The translations under genes and the position numbers were made by a program. From Paenibacillus selenitireducens (GTDB taxonomy: Bacteria > Bacillota > Bacilli > Paenibacillales > Paenibacillaceae): a stretch of DNA of 64,000 nucleotides. The stretch covers positions 366,554 to 430,553 of the forward strand of contig NZ_MSZX01000002.1 of assembly GCF_002021565.1 (NCBI RefSeq). The letters run 5' to 3'. Under the pieces are notes generated by a model. The model was not told the DNA's origin. It did not search any database and worked only from the letters and a program-made list of their open reading frames with translations. Of this stretch, positions 53,629 through 63,948 are shown piece after piece (within the stretch, counting starts at the first letter, position 1; each line of letters begins with the position of its first letter).

Positions 53629-53639
53629 GGGGGGATTCC

Positions 53640-54896
53640 ATGTTTAAATTTAACGAAGAAAAAGGTCAGCTGAAATGTTCGTTCTGCGGTAAATCGCAAG
53701 AACAAGTGCGTAAGCTTGTAGCTGGTCCTGGTGTATATATATGTGATGAGTGTATCGAATTGTGTACGGAAATCGTGGAGGAAGAACTCGGCCATGACGA
53801 GGATATCGATTTAAAAGATATTCCGAAGCCGAAGGATATCCGCAACATTCTGGACCAATACGTCATCGGGCAAGAGCAAGCGAAGAAATCGCTCTCGGTT
53901 GCGATGTATAATCACTACAAACGGATTAATACACAGAGCAAAATTGAAGATGTGGAACTGCAAAAAAGTAACATTCTACTCGTTGGACCTACAGGTTCCG
54001 GTAAAACATTACTTGCACAGACCATGGCTAAAATTTTGAATGTACCATTTGCGATTGCAGACGCTACTTCATTGACTGAAGCTGGTTATGTCGGTGAGGA
54101 CGTAGAGAATATTCTTCTCAAACTCATTCAAGCAGCGGATTACGATGTCGAGAAAGCAGAGCGCGGTATTATTTATATCGATGAAATTGACAAAGTTGCC
54201 CGTAAATCAGAGAATCCTTCAATTACTCGTGATGTGTCAGGTGAAGGCGTTCAACAAGCATTACTCAAAATTCTTGAAGGTACGGTAGCTTCGGTACCGC
54301 CGCAAGGTGGCCGTAAACACCCGCATCAAGAGTTTATTCAAATCGATACAACGAACATTTTGTTCATCTGTGGCGGTGCCTTTGACGGCCTGGAGCAGTT
54401 GATCAAACGTCGTATCGGTAAAAAAGTCATCGGCTTTAATTCCGTTGGCGATAGCACGAAAGAGTTGAAACCAGGCGAATACTTGTCCATGGTATTACCA
54501 GAAGACTTGTTGAAATTTGGATTGATTCCGGAATTCGTGGGTCGTCTACCGGTTATTTCAACGCTAGAGCCGCTGGATGAGAGCACATTGGTACGTATTC
54601 TCTCCGAGCCGAAGAATGCGTTAGTGAAGCAATATCAGAAGCTCCTTGAGTTTGATAACGTGAAGCTGGAATTCGAACAGGGTGCCCTCGAAGCTATTGC
54701 AAAAGAGGCAATCAAGCGCAACACGGGAGCGCGTGGTTTGCGTTCAATCATTGAAGGTGTTATGCTGGATTTAATGTACGAGGTTCCATCACGTGATGAT
54801 ATTACGAACTGCGTCATTACGGAGAAAGTCATTCAGGACAAAATTGTCCCTGAATTGACGACGAAGAAGAGCAAGAAGAAGGAAGAAAGCGCCTAA
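53640..54896 (+). CDS. clpX: ClpX unfoldase
   Basis: AAA+ ATPase that feeds ClpP, 418 residues. The N-terminal zinc domain shows CSFCGKSQ and ICDEC; Walker A is GPTGSGKT, Walker [10 protein letters not shown], the pore loop GYVGED and the ClpP-binding IGF loop in KVIGFNS. Sensor 2 is [13 protein letters not shown]. It follows clpP by 11 bases. Confidence 0.98.
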   Translation: MFKFNEEKGQLKCSFCGKSQEQVRKLVAGPGVYICDECIELCTEIVEEELGHDEDIDLKDIPKPKDIRNILDQYVIGQEQAKKSLSVAMYNHYKRINTQSKIEDVELQKSNILLVGPTGSGKTLLAQTMAKILNVPFAIADATSLTEAGYVGEDVENILLKLIQAADYDVEKAERGIIYIDEIDKVARKSENPSITRDVSGEGVQQALLKILEGTVASVPPQGGRKHPHQEFIQIDTTNILFICGGAFDGLEQLIKRRIGKKVIGFNSVGDSTKELKPGEYLSMVLPEDLLKFGLIPEFVGRLPVISTLEPLDESTLVRILSEPKNALVKQYQKLLEFDNVKLEFEQGALEAIAKEAIKRNTGARGLRSIIEGVMLDLMYEVPSRDDITNCVITEKVIQDKIVPELTTKKSKKKEESA

Positions 54897-54981
54897 ATAA
54901 GACTATTGTTTTTGTCGAGATATCACCCTGATATGCTTCGTAATCAAAAGTTAACTTAGGCTTGAATACAACACAGTTGAA

Positions 54982-55038
54982 CTCCACCTGTTCATTCGGA
55001 CATCCGTGCCTCGCGCTACGGCTGGATGGCGGGTGGAG
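54982..55038 (+). promoter_or_regulatory. Long hairpin between clpX and ispG
   Basis: Outer arms CTCCACC (54982-54988) and GGTGGAG (55032-55038) enclose CATCCGT with ACGG-CT-GGATG. No good T tract follows, so it may be a processing or leader structure for ispG rather than a simple terminator. Confidence 0.45.
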
Positions 55039-55065
55039 CTTTGACGTTCTTGGGAGAGAATAAAT

Positions 55066-56175
55066 ATGTTCTTGAGAAAACAAACGCGTCCGATTAAAGT
55101 CGGCAACTTGACCATTGGCGGCAGCGATGAAGTCGTTATTCAAAGCATGTGTACGACCAAAACGGCAAATGTAGAAGCAACAGTAGCTGAAATTCTTCGA
55201 TTGGAAGAAGCAGGATGCCAGATGGTTCGTGTCACCGTGAATAATATGGAAGCTGCGGAAGCTATCAAAGAGATTAAGAAGCAAATCCATATCCCATTAG
55301 TTGCGGATATTCATTTTGACTATCGTCTGGCTCTCGCAGCGATCGAGAATGGCATTGATAAGGTTCGGATCAATCCAGGGAATATTGGTCGTCGTGAGAA
55401 GGTAGAAGCTGTTGTGAAGGCTTGTAAGGAGAAAGGGATTCCAATTCGGATCGGTGTCAATGCGGGATCGCTAGAAAATCATTTACTTGAGAAATATGGT
55501 TATCCAACGACTGAAGCGATGGTGGAGAGCGCGAAATTCCATATCGGCATTTTGGAAGAGCTGGATTTCCACGATATCATCGTGTCATTGAAAGCGTCAG
55601 ATGTTCCGATGGCGATTGCTGCGTATCGAATGGCTGCGGAGAGCTTTGACTATCCGTTGCATTTGGGAATTACGGAAGCAGGAACGCTATTCTCTGGTAC
55701 GGTGAAAAGTGCTGCCGGCATCGGGGCGTTGTTATCCATGGGCATCGGATCAACCGTACGTATTTCGCTCAGTGCAGATCCGGTTGAAGAAGTGAAGGTT
55801 GCTCGTGAACTTCTGAAATCATTCGGTCTTATTTCGAATGCGGCCACGTTAATCTCCTGTCCGACATGCGGGCGGCTCGATATTGACCTATTTTCGATCG
55901 CTAATGAGGTTGAAGAGTATATTTCGAAGATCAAAGTACCGATTAAAGTATCTGTTCTAGGTTGTGCTGTAAACGGTCCGGGGGAAGCTAGAGAAGCAGA
56001 CATCGGGATCGCGGGAGCACGCGGGGAAGGGATGTTATTCCGGTACGGCGAAATGATCCGTAAAGTACCTGAAGATGAGCTTCTGAATGAGTTGAAGAAA
56101 GAAATTGATATCATTGTTGAAGCTTACGAGCGCACGGGAGAAATTCCGGGTCGGAAGCAGCATCATCATTCATAA
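55066..56175 (+). CDS. ispG: 4-hydroxy-3-methylbut-2-enyl diphosphate synthase IspG
   Basis: Iron-sulfur enzyme of the non-mevalonate isoprenoid pathway, 369 residues. The TIM-barrel start [20 protein letters not shown] and [13 protein letters not shown], then the [4Fe-4S] ligands SCPTCGR and [10 protein letters not shown] near the C-terminus, are canonical. TGGGAGAG precedes the ATG. Placement between clpX and lonB is unlike the Bacillus subtilis order. Confidence 0.97.
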   Translation: MFLRKQTRPIKVGNLTIGGSDEVVIQSMCTTKTANVEATVAEILRLEEAGCQMVRVTVNNMEAAEAIKEIKKQIHIPLVADIHFDYRLALAAIENGIDKVRINPGNIGRREKVEAVVKACKEKGIPIRIGVNAGSLENHLLEKYGYPTTEAMVESAKFHIGILEELDFHDIIVSLKASDVPMAIAAYRMAAESFDYPLHLGITEAGTLFSGTVKSAAGIGALLSMGIGSTVRISLSADPVEEVKVARELLKSFGLISNAATLISCPTCGRLDIDLFSIANEVEEYISKIKVPIKVSVLGCAVNGPGEAREADIGIAGARGEGMLFRYGEMIRKVPEDELLNELKKEIDIIVEAYERTGEIPGRKQHHHS

Positions 56176-56185
56176 GGTTGAGTCA

Positions 56186-56239
56186 AACGGCATATCCCGT
56201 CTGCAATCTTGGTTGCAGGGAAGGATGTGCCGTTTTTTC
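56186..56239 (+). terminator. Rho-independent terminator after ispG
   Basis: AACGGCA pairs with TGCCGTT, with an inner CTGCAA/TTGCAG stem, followed by TTTTTC. Confidence 0.88.
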
Positions 56240-56392
56240 TTTGCATAGAATAGTGGTTTGTAGCTAAAGGTAAAATTTAAAAGGAAAAAAGTAGTGATAA
56301 AAAATACTTTCATTTTCAGAAAAATACGATAAAATAAATTATGTTAGTTAATCTGACATCTAGACAAGGCAGAAGAAGGGATGATTGATTGC

Positions 56393-57817
56393 GTGGAATG
56401 GTTTCACAATGTGGTATTATCTTTAAGTGATTTCGTCTGGACGTACATCTTGATCGCAGTGTTAATTGTATTAGGGGTATATTTCTCCGTTCGTACAAGA
56501 TTTGTTCAAGTGGTTGCGATTCGAGAAACACTACGATTGTTAGTGGAGAAGGAGCCTTCCGATTCCTCGACGAAGGGAGAGAAGAAAGGGGTATCCTCTT
56601 TCCAAGCCTTTTGTATTAGTACGGCATCGCGGGTAGGCACAGGGAACTTGGCGGGTGTGGCGATTGCCATATCGCTTGGAGGGCCTGGCGCTGTGTTCTG
56701 GATGTGGGTTATTGCCATCTTCGGCGCAGCATCCGGATTTGTAGAATCGACACTTGCACAAATCTTCAAGGTGCGAGACGGTAATAACTTCCGTGGAGGT
56801 CCAGCTTATTATATGGAGAAAGCGCTCAATGCGCGGTGGTTAGGTATTATTTTCGCTTTGCTGATTACGTTCAGCTTTGGGTTTGTGTTCAATGCTGTGC
56901 AAGTTAATACCATGACTTCCGCCTTTCAGGGCTCATTCGGTTGGGAGCCTTTATGGATTGGAATTGTACTTGCTGTGATGTTAGCGCTCACGATCTTCGG
57001 CGGGGTACAGCGGATTGGGCAAGTATCATCGGTGATCGTGCCTGTCATGGCAACCGGCTACATTTTGATTGCTTTGTTTGTCATCGTGATGAACATTTCC
57101 GCCATTCCTCAAGTGTTCTCAGATATTTTCATGCATGCATTCGGTTTTCGAGAAGCAGCATCCGGAGGAATTGGAGCGGCGATGATGATGGGCATTAAAC
57201 GTGGCTTGTTCTCGAATGAGGCGGGTATGGGCAGTGCGCCCAATGCGGCGGCTACCGCGAATGTGAGTCACCCGGTGAAGCAAGGGATGATTCAGTCGTT
57301 AGGCGTGTTCGTAGATACGCTGCTTGTCTGCAGTGCGACGGCGTTTATTATTCTTTTCTCAGGCTTACACGCTTCAGGAGATTATGACGGTATTCAGCTC
57401 ACGCAACAGGCTCTTGCTTCACAGGTTGGTGATTGGGCGAATATCTTTGTAGGCTTGGCGATCTTCTTATTTGCCTTTAGCTCCTTGATTGGGAATTACT
57501 ACTATGGTCAGAGTAATATCGAATTTATCAATGGCAAAGGCCGTCATATCAAAATGTGGATGCTCTTGTACCGGTTAGGTGTCATTGCTATGGTTATTTT
57601 CGGGTCTGTGGCTAAGGTGGCACTTGTCTGGGATATGGCAGATCTATTCATGGGCTGCATGGCCTTGATTAACTTGGTTGTAATTACATTGTTAGGGAAG
57701 TATGCATTTGCAGCACTGCAAGATTATCGTAGGCAACGACAGAGCGGAGTAGATCCTCAGTTCCATGCGAGCACGATACCAGGCTTGAAACATGCGGATT
57801 GTTGGGTAAAAGAATAG
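56393..57817 (+). CDS. AlsT/AgcS-type sodium:alanine (or glycine) symporter
   Basis: A sodium-dependent amino acid carrier with about eleven helices. Signature segments: YFSVRTRFVQVVAIRETLRL, GVSSFQAFCISTASRVGTGN, and the conserved SNEAGMGSAPNAAATA. GTG 56393 is favoured because AGAAGAAGGG lies about twelve bases upstream; ATG 56381, four codons earlier, touches that site. The carrier stands alone between two terminators, inserted into the clp/lon block. Confidence 0.9.
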   Translation: MEWFHNVVLSLSDFVWTYILIAVLIVLGVYFSVRTRFVQVVAIRETLRLLVEKEPSDSSTKGEKKGVSSFQAFCISTASRVGTGNLAGVAIAISLGGPGAVFWMWVIAIFGAASGFVESTLAQIFKVRDGNNFRGGPAYYMEKALNARWLGIIFALLITFSFGFVFNAVQVNTMTSAFQGSFGWEPLWIGIVLAVMLALTIFGGVQRIGQVSSVIVPVMATGYILIALFVIVMNISAIPQVFSDIFMHAFGFREAASGGIGAAMMMGIKRGLFSNEAGMGSAPNAAATANVSHPVKQGMIQSLGVFVDTLLVCSATAFIILFSGLHASGDYDGIQLTQQALASQVGDWANIFVGLAIFLFAFSSLIGNYYYGQSNIEFINGKGRHIKMWMLLYRLGVIAMVIFGSVAKVALVWDMADLFMGCMALINLVVITLLGKYAFAALQDYRRQRQSGVDPQFHASTIPGLKHADCWVKE

Positions 57818-57837
57818 AATAAAATATGGTTATTTGG

Positions 57838-57887
57838 ACCGAGAAAAGGAAATACTGTAACGTATTACACTTTCTCGGTTTTTTTGT
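57838..57887 (+). terminator. Rho-independent terminator after the symporter
   Basis: ACCGAGAAA (57838-57846) pairs with TTTCTCGGT (57871-57879), then TTTTTTTG. Confidence 0.92.
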
Positions 57888-57946
57888 GTTGAAAATTGAG
57901 AAAATGATTCAGATGATCATAGTGAAGTAATGAGGAGGAATGACGG

Positions 57947-59683
57947 ATGGATTTGAGCATCGCTTTAATGTTTATTCAAGTATTTTTTGCGATTATTATT
58001 GGACTTTATTTCTGGAACTTGCTACGATCGCAAAAGACCAATCGGACAGCTGTGGATCGGGAATCCCGCAAAGAAATGGATAAGCTGCGCAAAATGCGCT
58101 CCATTTCCTTAACCAAACCTTTGGCTGAGAAGACGAGACCGACGAACATGCGCGATATTGTAGGTCAAAAGGATGGGCTGCGTGCGCTAACAGCAGCGCT
58201 CTGCAGCGCGAATCCGCAGCATGTCATTATATATGGCCCGCCGGGTGTCGGGAAGACTGCGGCAGCTCGTGTTGTATTGGAGGAAGCAAAGAAAAATCCG
58301 AGCTCCCCATTTATGTCGGATGCGAAATTTACGGAAATTGACGCGACTACGGCTCGCTTCGATGAGCGGGGCATTGCTGACCCGTTAATAGGTTCTGTCC
58401 ATGATCCAATCTATCAAGGCGCAGGTGCGATGGGGGTTGCAGGGATTCCGCAGCCGAAACCTGGTGCTGTAACCAAAGCGCATGGAGGGATTCTGTTTAT
58501 CGACGAGATTGGTGAATTGCATCCCATTCAAATGAATAAGCTGTTAAAAGTACTGGAAGATCGTAAAGTGTTCTTAGAGAGCGCCTATTACAATTCGGAA
58601 GATACGAACATTCCTGTCTATATACACGATGTGTTCCAGAATGGCTTGCCAGCCGATTTCCGTCTCGTGGGTGCAACCACGCGTTCACCGCAGGACATCT
58701 CTCCAGCGCTTCGTTCCCGTTGCATGGAGATTTTTTTCCGACCACTCTTGGCGGATGAGATCGCGATCATTTCGTCGGATGCGGTTCGCAAAATTGGGTT
58801 TGATCCTTGCCCCGAAGCGGTTGAGGTAGTCAGTAGATATGCTACCAATGGACGTGAAGCCGTGAATGTCATTCAGCTCGCAGCAGGTTTAGCGATGGCC
58901 GAGAAACGGAATTCGATTTCAGCAGCAGATGTGGAGTGGGTTGTGAACAGCAGCCAAATTCCACCGCGTCCGGAACGTAAAATCCCGCTCAACCCTAGCG
59001 TGGGATTCGTGAATGGGCTAGCGGTCTATGGACCGAACATGGGTGCATTGCTTGAAATTGAAGTGACGGCCATTCGTGCCAAGCCAGGGCAAGGGAAGTA
59101 TAATATCACCGGCGTTGTCGACGAGGAAGAGCTTGGCGGTGGGGGTTCACGTACGTTGCGCCGCAAGAGTATGGCGAAAGGTTCGATTGAGAATGTGCTG
59201 ACCGTGCTACGTACGATCGGCTTAGATCCTTATAGTTATGATCTGCATATCAACTTCCCCGGGGGGACGCCGATTGACGGTCCTTCTGCAGGAATTGCCA
59301 TGGCAACAGCGATTGCTTCTGCCATGAATCACATCCCGATTGACAATAAAATGGCGATGACGGGTGAAGTAAGTATCCATGGAAAAGTAAAACCGATCGG
59401 CGGCGTTATTGCGAAAGTGGAGGCTGCTTTTCAAGCGGGAGCAACGACAGTGATTATTCCTCGCGAGAATTGGCAAGCTATTTTCACAGATCTGAATGGG
59501 TTGCGCGTCATTCCGGTAGATACGATTCAAGATGTATTCCAACAGGTGTTTGGTGAATCGGTTCAAGAAATCTTACTGGATATTCCGCAAGAGAACAAGG
59601 ACTTGTACCTTGCGCCGCCTACGACCTATCTACAAGCGAATCGAATCGAATCGCCGCGTACGACAGAATCTGGCGGGATGTAG
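57947..59683 (+). CDS. lonB: LonB, membrane-tethered ATP-dependent protease of the forespore type
   Basis: A 578-residue Lon protease lacking the large N-terminal substrate domain. It begins with a membrane helix (ALMFIQVFFAIIIGLYFW). Walker A is GPPGVGKT, Walker B ILFIDEIGEL. The protease domain has the catalytic serine in DGPSAGIAMA and lysine in GKVKPIGGVIAKVEAA. Bacillus LonB is made in the forespore under SigF. GAGGAGG precedes the start; lonA follows, as in Bacillus. Confidence 0.96.
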   Translation: MDLSIALMFIQVFFAIIIGLYFWNLLRSQKTNRTAVDRESRKEMDKLRKMRSISLTKPLAEKTRPTNMRDIVGQKDGLRALTAALCSANPQHVIIYGPPGVGKTAAARVVLEEAKKNPSSPFMSDAKFTEIDATTARFDERGIADPLIGSVHDPIYQGAGAMGVAGIPQPKPGAVTKAHGGILFIDEIGELHPIQMNKLLKVLEDRKVFLESAYYNSEDTNIPVYIHDVFQNGLPADFRLVGATTRSPQDISPALRSRCMEIFFRPLLADEIAIISSDAVRKIGFDPCPEAVEVVSRYATNGREAVNVIQLAAGLAMAEKRNSISAADVEWVVNSSQIPPRPERKIPLNPSVGFVNGLAVYGPNMGALLEIEVTAIRAKPGQGKYNITGVVDEEELGGGGSRTLRRKSMAKGSIENVLTVLRTIGLDPYSYDLHINFPGGTPIDGPSAGIAMATAIASAMNHIPIDNKMAMTGEVSIHGKVKPIGGVIAKVEAAFQAGATTVIIPRENWQAIFTDLNGLRVIPVDTIQDVFQQVFGESVQEILLDIPQENKDLYLAPPTTYLQANRIESPRTTESGGM

Positions 59684-59800
59684 CTGCTTAAACGGGAGCC
59701 CATTGGTTTTTTCATGCAACATTTGATAAAATGTGAGAAAACCTTCTATCGAGGTCCTTTCGGAGATGAGCGACCGCGTTTAGAGGTGGTTTTATCGCCA

Positions 59801-59848
59801 AATAGAATTTTTTAGTTTTGATATACCGAAACTTTTATAAATTCTATT
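59801..59848. promoter_or_regulatory. Inverted repeat in the lonA promoter region
   Basis: AATAGAATTT (59801-59810) and AAATTCTATT (59839-59848) are perfect complements 28 bases apart, 44 bases before lonA. A TTGATA (59818-59823) lies between them. It may be an operator; it does not match CIRCE or a clear CtsR box. Confidence 0.4.
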
Positions 59849-59891
59849 GTGGTTAAAAACATCTTATTGAGAGCCACTGGAGGTGCGAAAG

Positions 59892-62234
59892 ATGGGCCTA
59901 TACAAGGGAAAAGGTCGCCGTATTCCTCTGCTACCCTTAAGGGGACTGCTTGTTTATCCGAGCATGGTATTACACCTGGATGTCGGACGTGACAAGTCGG
60001 TTAAGGCTTTAGAGCGAGCGATGGTAGAAGATAATATGATTCTCCTGTGTTCACAATCGGACATCGATATGGAAGAGCCGGGAACGGATGATATTTATTC
60101 CATTGGAACAATCGCCAAAGTAAAGCAGATGCTTAAGCTGCCGAATGGGACGATTCGTGTATTAATCGAAGGCGTAGTTCGCGCTGAAATTTTACAATAC
60201 ACAACCAATGAAGAATATTTCGAAGTACACATCAAGGAGCTTCCCGAACAGGAATCCAAGGGACCGGAGATCGATGCGCTGATGCGCACGGTATTGAATC
60301 AGTTTGAATACTACATAAATTTGTCCAAAAAAGTTACGCCGGAGACGCTTGCCGCGGTATCGGATATTGATGAACCCGGGCGATTGGCGGATGTGATTAC
60401 AAGTCATTTATCTTTGAAGATCAAGGATAAGCAAGGGATTCTGGAGACCATCGATGTGACGGAACGGCTGGAAAAACTGCTGGATATCCTGAACAATGAG
60501 CGCGAGGTGCTGGAGTTAGAACGCAAGATCAGCCAACGCGTGAAGAAGCAGATGGAGAAGACGCAGAAGGAATATTATCTGCGTGAGCAGATGAAAGCCA
60601 TCCAGAAGGAGCTGGGCGAGAAGGAAGGCCGGTTAGGCGAGGTTGAAGAACTACGCGCGAAGCTGGCTGAATTGACGGTTCCTGAATCGGTGCATGAGAA
60701 GATTTCCAAAGAAATCGATCGGCTCGAGAAAACACCGGCAACATCCGCAGAAGGCGGCGTCATTCGCAACTATGTCGACTGGCTGCTATCCTTGCCTTGG
60801 TCCAATAAGACCGAAGACCACTTGGATATTATGGAAGCGGAGAAGATTCTGAACGAAGACCATTACGGCTTGGAGAAGCCCAAGGAACGCGTCTTAGAGT
60901 ACTTAGCTGTACAACAACTGGTGAAGAAGCTGAAAGGGCCTATCCTGTGCCTCGTCGGTCCGCCGGGGGTAGGTAAAACATCGTTGGCACGTTCCATCGC
61001 ACGCTCTCTGGGTCGCCAATTTGTTCGCATTTCCCTTGGCGGTGTGCGTGACGAAGCGGAGATTCGCGGACATCGACGTACTTACGTCGGTGCGATGCCG
61101 GGGCGTATCATTCAAGGGATGAAGACGGCTGGTTCCATGAATCCGGTATTCTTGTTGGATGAAATTGATAAGATGGCTTCGGATTTCCGAGGGGACCCAT
61201 CTGCGGCACTGCTTGAGGTGTTAGACCCCGAACAGAATAATACCTTCAGCGATCACTTCGTGGAACTTCCTTTCGATTTGTCGAACGTCATGTTCGTGAC
61301 CACGGCCAATGCAGTGCATAACATTCCTAGACCGTTATTAGACCGGATGGAGATGTTATACATTCCGGGGTATACGGAGCTTGAGAAACAACAAATCGCG
61401 AGACAATACTTGCTTCCGAAACAGACGAAGGAGCACGGATTACAGCCTGAACAACTGGAAATTGGAGAAGAAGCACTCTTAAAGGTTATTCGCGAATATA
61501 CGCGAGAGTCGGGCGTGCGGAATTTGGAACAGCAAATCGCAGCGCTGTGCCGTAAAGCGGCGAAGCAGATCGTATCCTCTGACGTCGAGAAGATTGTCAT
61601 CGCACCGGATGACATCAAGGATTATTTAGGGATTTCTAAATTCCGATACGGTCAAGCCGAAGAAGAGAACCAGATTGGTTCTGTTACAGGACTTGCTTGG
61701 ACCGAAGTCGGTGGAGAGATGTTGAATATCGAAGTGACGGTGATGCCGGGTACCGGTAAATTAACGCTCACAGGGAAGCTTGGAGATGTGATGAAGGAAT
61801 CGGCGCAAGCCGCTTTTAGTTATATCCGATCCCGTGCCACGTCGCTTCATATTGATCCGAATTTCCATGAGAAGAATGATGTGCATATTCACATACCGGA
61901 AGGCGCTATTCCGAAGGATGGCCCTTCGGCAGGGATTACGATTGCTACAGCATTGATCTCTGCGTTGACGAATCATTATGTCTCGAAGGATGTTGCCATG
62001 ACTGGAGAGATAACGCTCCGTGGACGTGTGCTGCCTATTGGGGGATTGAAAGAGAAATCGCTTGCTGCGCATCGTGCTGGCATTAAGAAGATTCTTGTTC
62101 CCAAAGATAACGAACGTGATTTGCAAGACATTCCAGATAGCGTGAAGAAAGATATTACGATCGTGCTTGTAGGCCATATGGATCAAGTGATCGAGCATGC
62201 GCTTGTTGAGCCGATAGATATTGAAGTGCATTAG
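59892..62234 (+). CDS. lonA: LonA ATP-dependent protease
   Basis: Full-length Lon, 780 residues. ATG 59892 lies six bases after GGAGGTG; the GTG at 59883 overlaps that site. N-terminal substrate domain ([20 protein letters not shown]), coiled-coil ([19 protein letters not shown]), AAA+ domain with [11 protein letters not shown] and [10 protein letters not shown], and protease domain with serine in [11 protein letters not shown] and lysine in [14 protein letters not shown]. It degrades misfolded and regulatory proteins. engB follows after 18 bases. Confidence 0.97.
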   Translation: MGLYKGKGRRIPLLPLRGLLVYPSMVLHLDVGRDKSVKALERAMVEDNMILLCSQSDIDMEEPGTDDIYSIGTIAKVKQMLKLPNGTIRVLIEGVVRAEILQYTTNEEYFEVHIKELPEQESKGPEIDALMRTVLNQFEYYINLSKKVTPETLAAVSDIDEPGRLADVITSHLSLKIKDKQGILETIDVTERLEKLLDILNNEREVLELERKISQRVKKQMEKTQKEYYLREQMKAIQKELGEKEGRLGEVEELRAKLAELTVPESVHEKISKEIDRLEKTPATSAEGGVIRNYVDWLLSLPWSNKTEDHLDIMEAEKILNEDHYGLEKPKERVLEYLAVQQLVKKLKGPILCLVGPPGVGKTSLARSIARSLGRQFVRISLGGVRDEAEIRGHRRTYVGAMPGRIIQGMKTAGSMNPVFLLDEIDKMASDFRGDPSAALLEVLDPEQNNTFSDHFVELPFDLSNVMFVTTANAVHNIPRPLLDRMEMLYIPGYTELEKQQIARQYLLPKQTKEHGLQPEQLEIGEEALLKVIREYTRESGVRNLEQQIAALCRKAAKQIVSSDVEKIVIAPDDIKDYLGISKFRYGQAEEENQIGSVTGLAWTEVGGEMLNIEVTVMPGTGKLTLTGKLGDVMKESAQAAFSYIRSRATSLHIDPNFHEKNDVHIHIPEGAIPKDGPSAGITIATALISALTNHYVSKDVAMTGEITLRGRVLPIGGLKEKSLAAHRAGIKKILVPKDNERDLQDIPDSVKKDITIVLVGHMDQVIEHALVEPIDIEVH

Positions 62235-62252
62235 AAAGAGGGAATACAGACG

Positions 62253-62867
62253 ATGAAAGTAACACAAGCAGAATTTATTATAAGTGCTGTAGGACCTGAC
62301 CAATACCCTGATGATGCCTTGCCGGAGATTGCTCTGGCAGGGCGTTCTAATGTTGGAAAGTCCTCGTTAATTAACCGTATGATCAATCGTAAAAACTTGG
62401 CTCGGACAAGCTCCCAGCCTGGTAAAACACAATGTTTAAATTATTATCGCATCAATGATCTGATGTATTTCGTGGATTTCCCGGGATATGGGTATGCCAA
62501 AGTATCGAAGACGCAGCGTCAAGCTTGGGGGAAAATGATAGAACGTTATTTGCTAGAGCGTGATCCTCTGCAATTAGTTCTGCAGGTCGTGGATCTTCGT
62601 CATCCACCATCCAAGGATGATATTATGATGCGTGAATGGCTGATTCATTATGACATACCAACCTGTGTCGTGATGACAAAGGCAGATAAATTGCCAAAAA
62701 GCCAGTGGCAAAAGCATATGAAAGTCATTCGTAACGATCTTCAATTAACTTCGAGCAATCCGATGGTTATGTTCTCTTCAGAGCTTGGTCTAGGCAAGGA
62801 CGAGCTTTGGGAAGTTATCAGCCGATATGCTTTGACAACAGATGAGGTAGGGAATCCGCAAAGTTAG
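62253..62867 (+). CDS. engB: Ribosome biogenesis GTPase EngB (YsxC/YihA)
   Basis: Essential GTPase for 50S subunit assembly, 204 residues. G1 [13 protein letters not shown]2 region [11 protein letters not shown]3 [10 protein letters not shown]4 TKADKLPK and G5 FSSELG are all intact. AGAGGG precedes the ATG. The lonA-engB pair is conserved in Bacillus. Confidence 0.97.
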   Translation: MKVTQAEFIISAVGPDQYPDDALPEIALAGRSNVGKSSLINRMINRKNLARTSSQPGKTQCLNYYRINDLMYFVDFPGYGYAKVSKTQRQAWGKMIERYLLERDPLQLVLQVVDLRHPPSKDDIMMREWLIHYDIPTCVVMTKADKLPKSQWQKHMKVIRNDLQLTSSNPMVMFSSELGLGKDELWEVISRYALTTDEVGNPQS

Positions 62868-63048
62868 TGTATTAAACCGAGTATCTTGATTAAAACCTGA
62901 ATTTCCTCACGAATAAATCCGTGTTTTTCGAGGAAAATGAAGAAAAACAAAGTTTCGATCGCAGGCATAATGTTGATGGGTATAGTATAATATCCTTAAG
63001 GCAAGTAATATTGAAGTTTTTCGATGTTAAAGAATTGAGGAGATTTGT

Positions 63049-63636
63049 ATGGGTCAACGGTTGGCCACAGAATATGTTAAAGCCAGTTTACAGTTAACGG
63101 AAGCAGAGATGTCCAAGTTTGTGCATAGTTTTGAAGAGCAGGAGATCCATTCGTATGTGATGGTGCTCGATAACGGAAATCAAGAAGTTGTTCTTGAGGA
63201 TGGTGCAGGGGAGGAGATTCGGTTACCGTTTCAACGGAAGGCCACGACGTATGTATGTGAAACGTCCTGCCGTCTGGTTAAACCGAAGTTGACCAATGCG
63301 ATGCGCAAAGCCGTATCCGCATTTAAAGGCGATGCGATTGTAAATCGAATTTATACGGGCTATACGATGGAATATTGGTATAAGCAAGGCAAGGTATCTA
63401 AAATCGTTGAACATGTGGATGGTCATGATCGTCTCGTGTTCGAGTATAAAGATACGGTTGGGCAATTACAGCAATTGTTCAGAGAACGTCAAGTTGAACG
63501 CCAAATTGAACAAATTCAATCTGAGATTAATGCATTATTGGATGCTAGGAACCGTTCCGAATATACCGAGCAAATCGCAGAAATTGATGCCCAACTGAAA
63601 AACTGCACGCAGCAATTATTCATACTTGAAGCTTAA
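63049..63636 (+). CDS. Conserved protein of unknown function (195 aa)
   Basis: The ATG follows TGAGGAG. The product starts MGQRLATEYVKASLQLTEAE, has a beta-rich middle (YVMVLDNGNQEVVLEDGAGE) and a C-terminal coiled coil (VERQIEQIQSEINALLDARN). Similar proteins are, as far as I recall, common in Paenibacillus and sometimes carry a misleading peptide-synthetase label; nothing here supports that activity. It has its own AT-rich promoter region and a terminator. Confidence 0.8.
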   Translation: MGQRLATEYVKASLQLTEAEMSKFVHSFEEQEIHSYVMVLDNGNQEVVLEDGAGEEIRLPFQRKATTYVCETSCRLVKPKLTNAMRKAVSAFKGDAIVNRIYTGYTMEYWYKQGKVSKIVEHVDGHDRLVFEYKDTVGQLQQLFRERQVERQIEQIQSEINALLDARNRSEYTEQIAEIDAQLKNCTQQLFILEA

Positions 63637-63656
63637 TAAATGATTTATTTCATGCC

Positions 63657-63684
63657 AAAGGAATCCGTGAGGATTCCTTTTTTC
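63657..63684 (+). terminator. Rho-independent terminator
   Basis: AAAGGAATCC (63657-63666) pairs with GGATTCCTTT (63671-63680) around GTGA, then TTTC. Confidence 0.92.
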
Positions 63685-63823
63685 ATGCTCTTGCACATAT
63701 ACAAATGCCATGCATATGTTGTATACGGGGTGGCGTAATCCGGTTCGCTTGCATTATTACCCAAAAAAAAGTGTTGCATTTCTAGTCGGAAGATGTTATT
63801 TTTATTTTCGTTGAAAAGAATAT

Positions 63824-63897
63824 AGGAACCAGGATTCACTCAGGACATTGTATGTTGCGAGAGATTTTTCCCTCGGGAAGTGAATGACGTAGGTCCT
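63824..63897 (+). promoter_or_regulatory. Structured leader of speD
   Basis: Nested arms: AGGAACC (63824-63830) with AGGTCCT (63891-63897, one bulge), ATTCACT (63834-63840) with AGTGAAT (63879-63885), and CGAG with CTCG (63858-63875). It ends 51 bases before the speD ATG. No known riboswitch family is recognised. Confidence 0.45.
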
Positions 63898-63948
63898 AGC
63901 GGATGAAATTTTTCAAACATTTTATTCCTAGGAAGGGGGAACCGAAAG

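Noticed and set aside
63049-63636. Non-ribosomal peptide synthetase module
   Set aside because: No adenylation, carrier or condensation motif in 195 residues.
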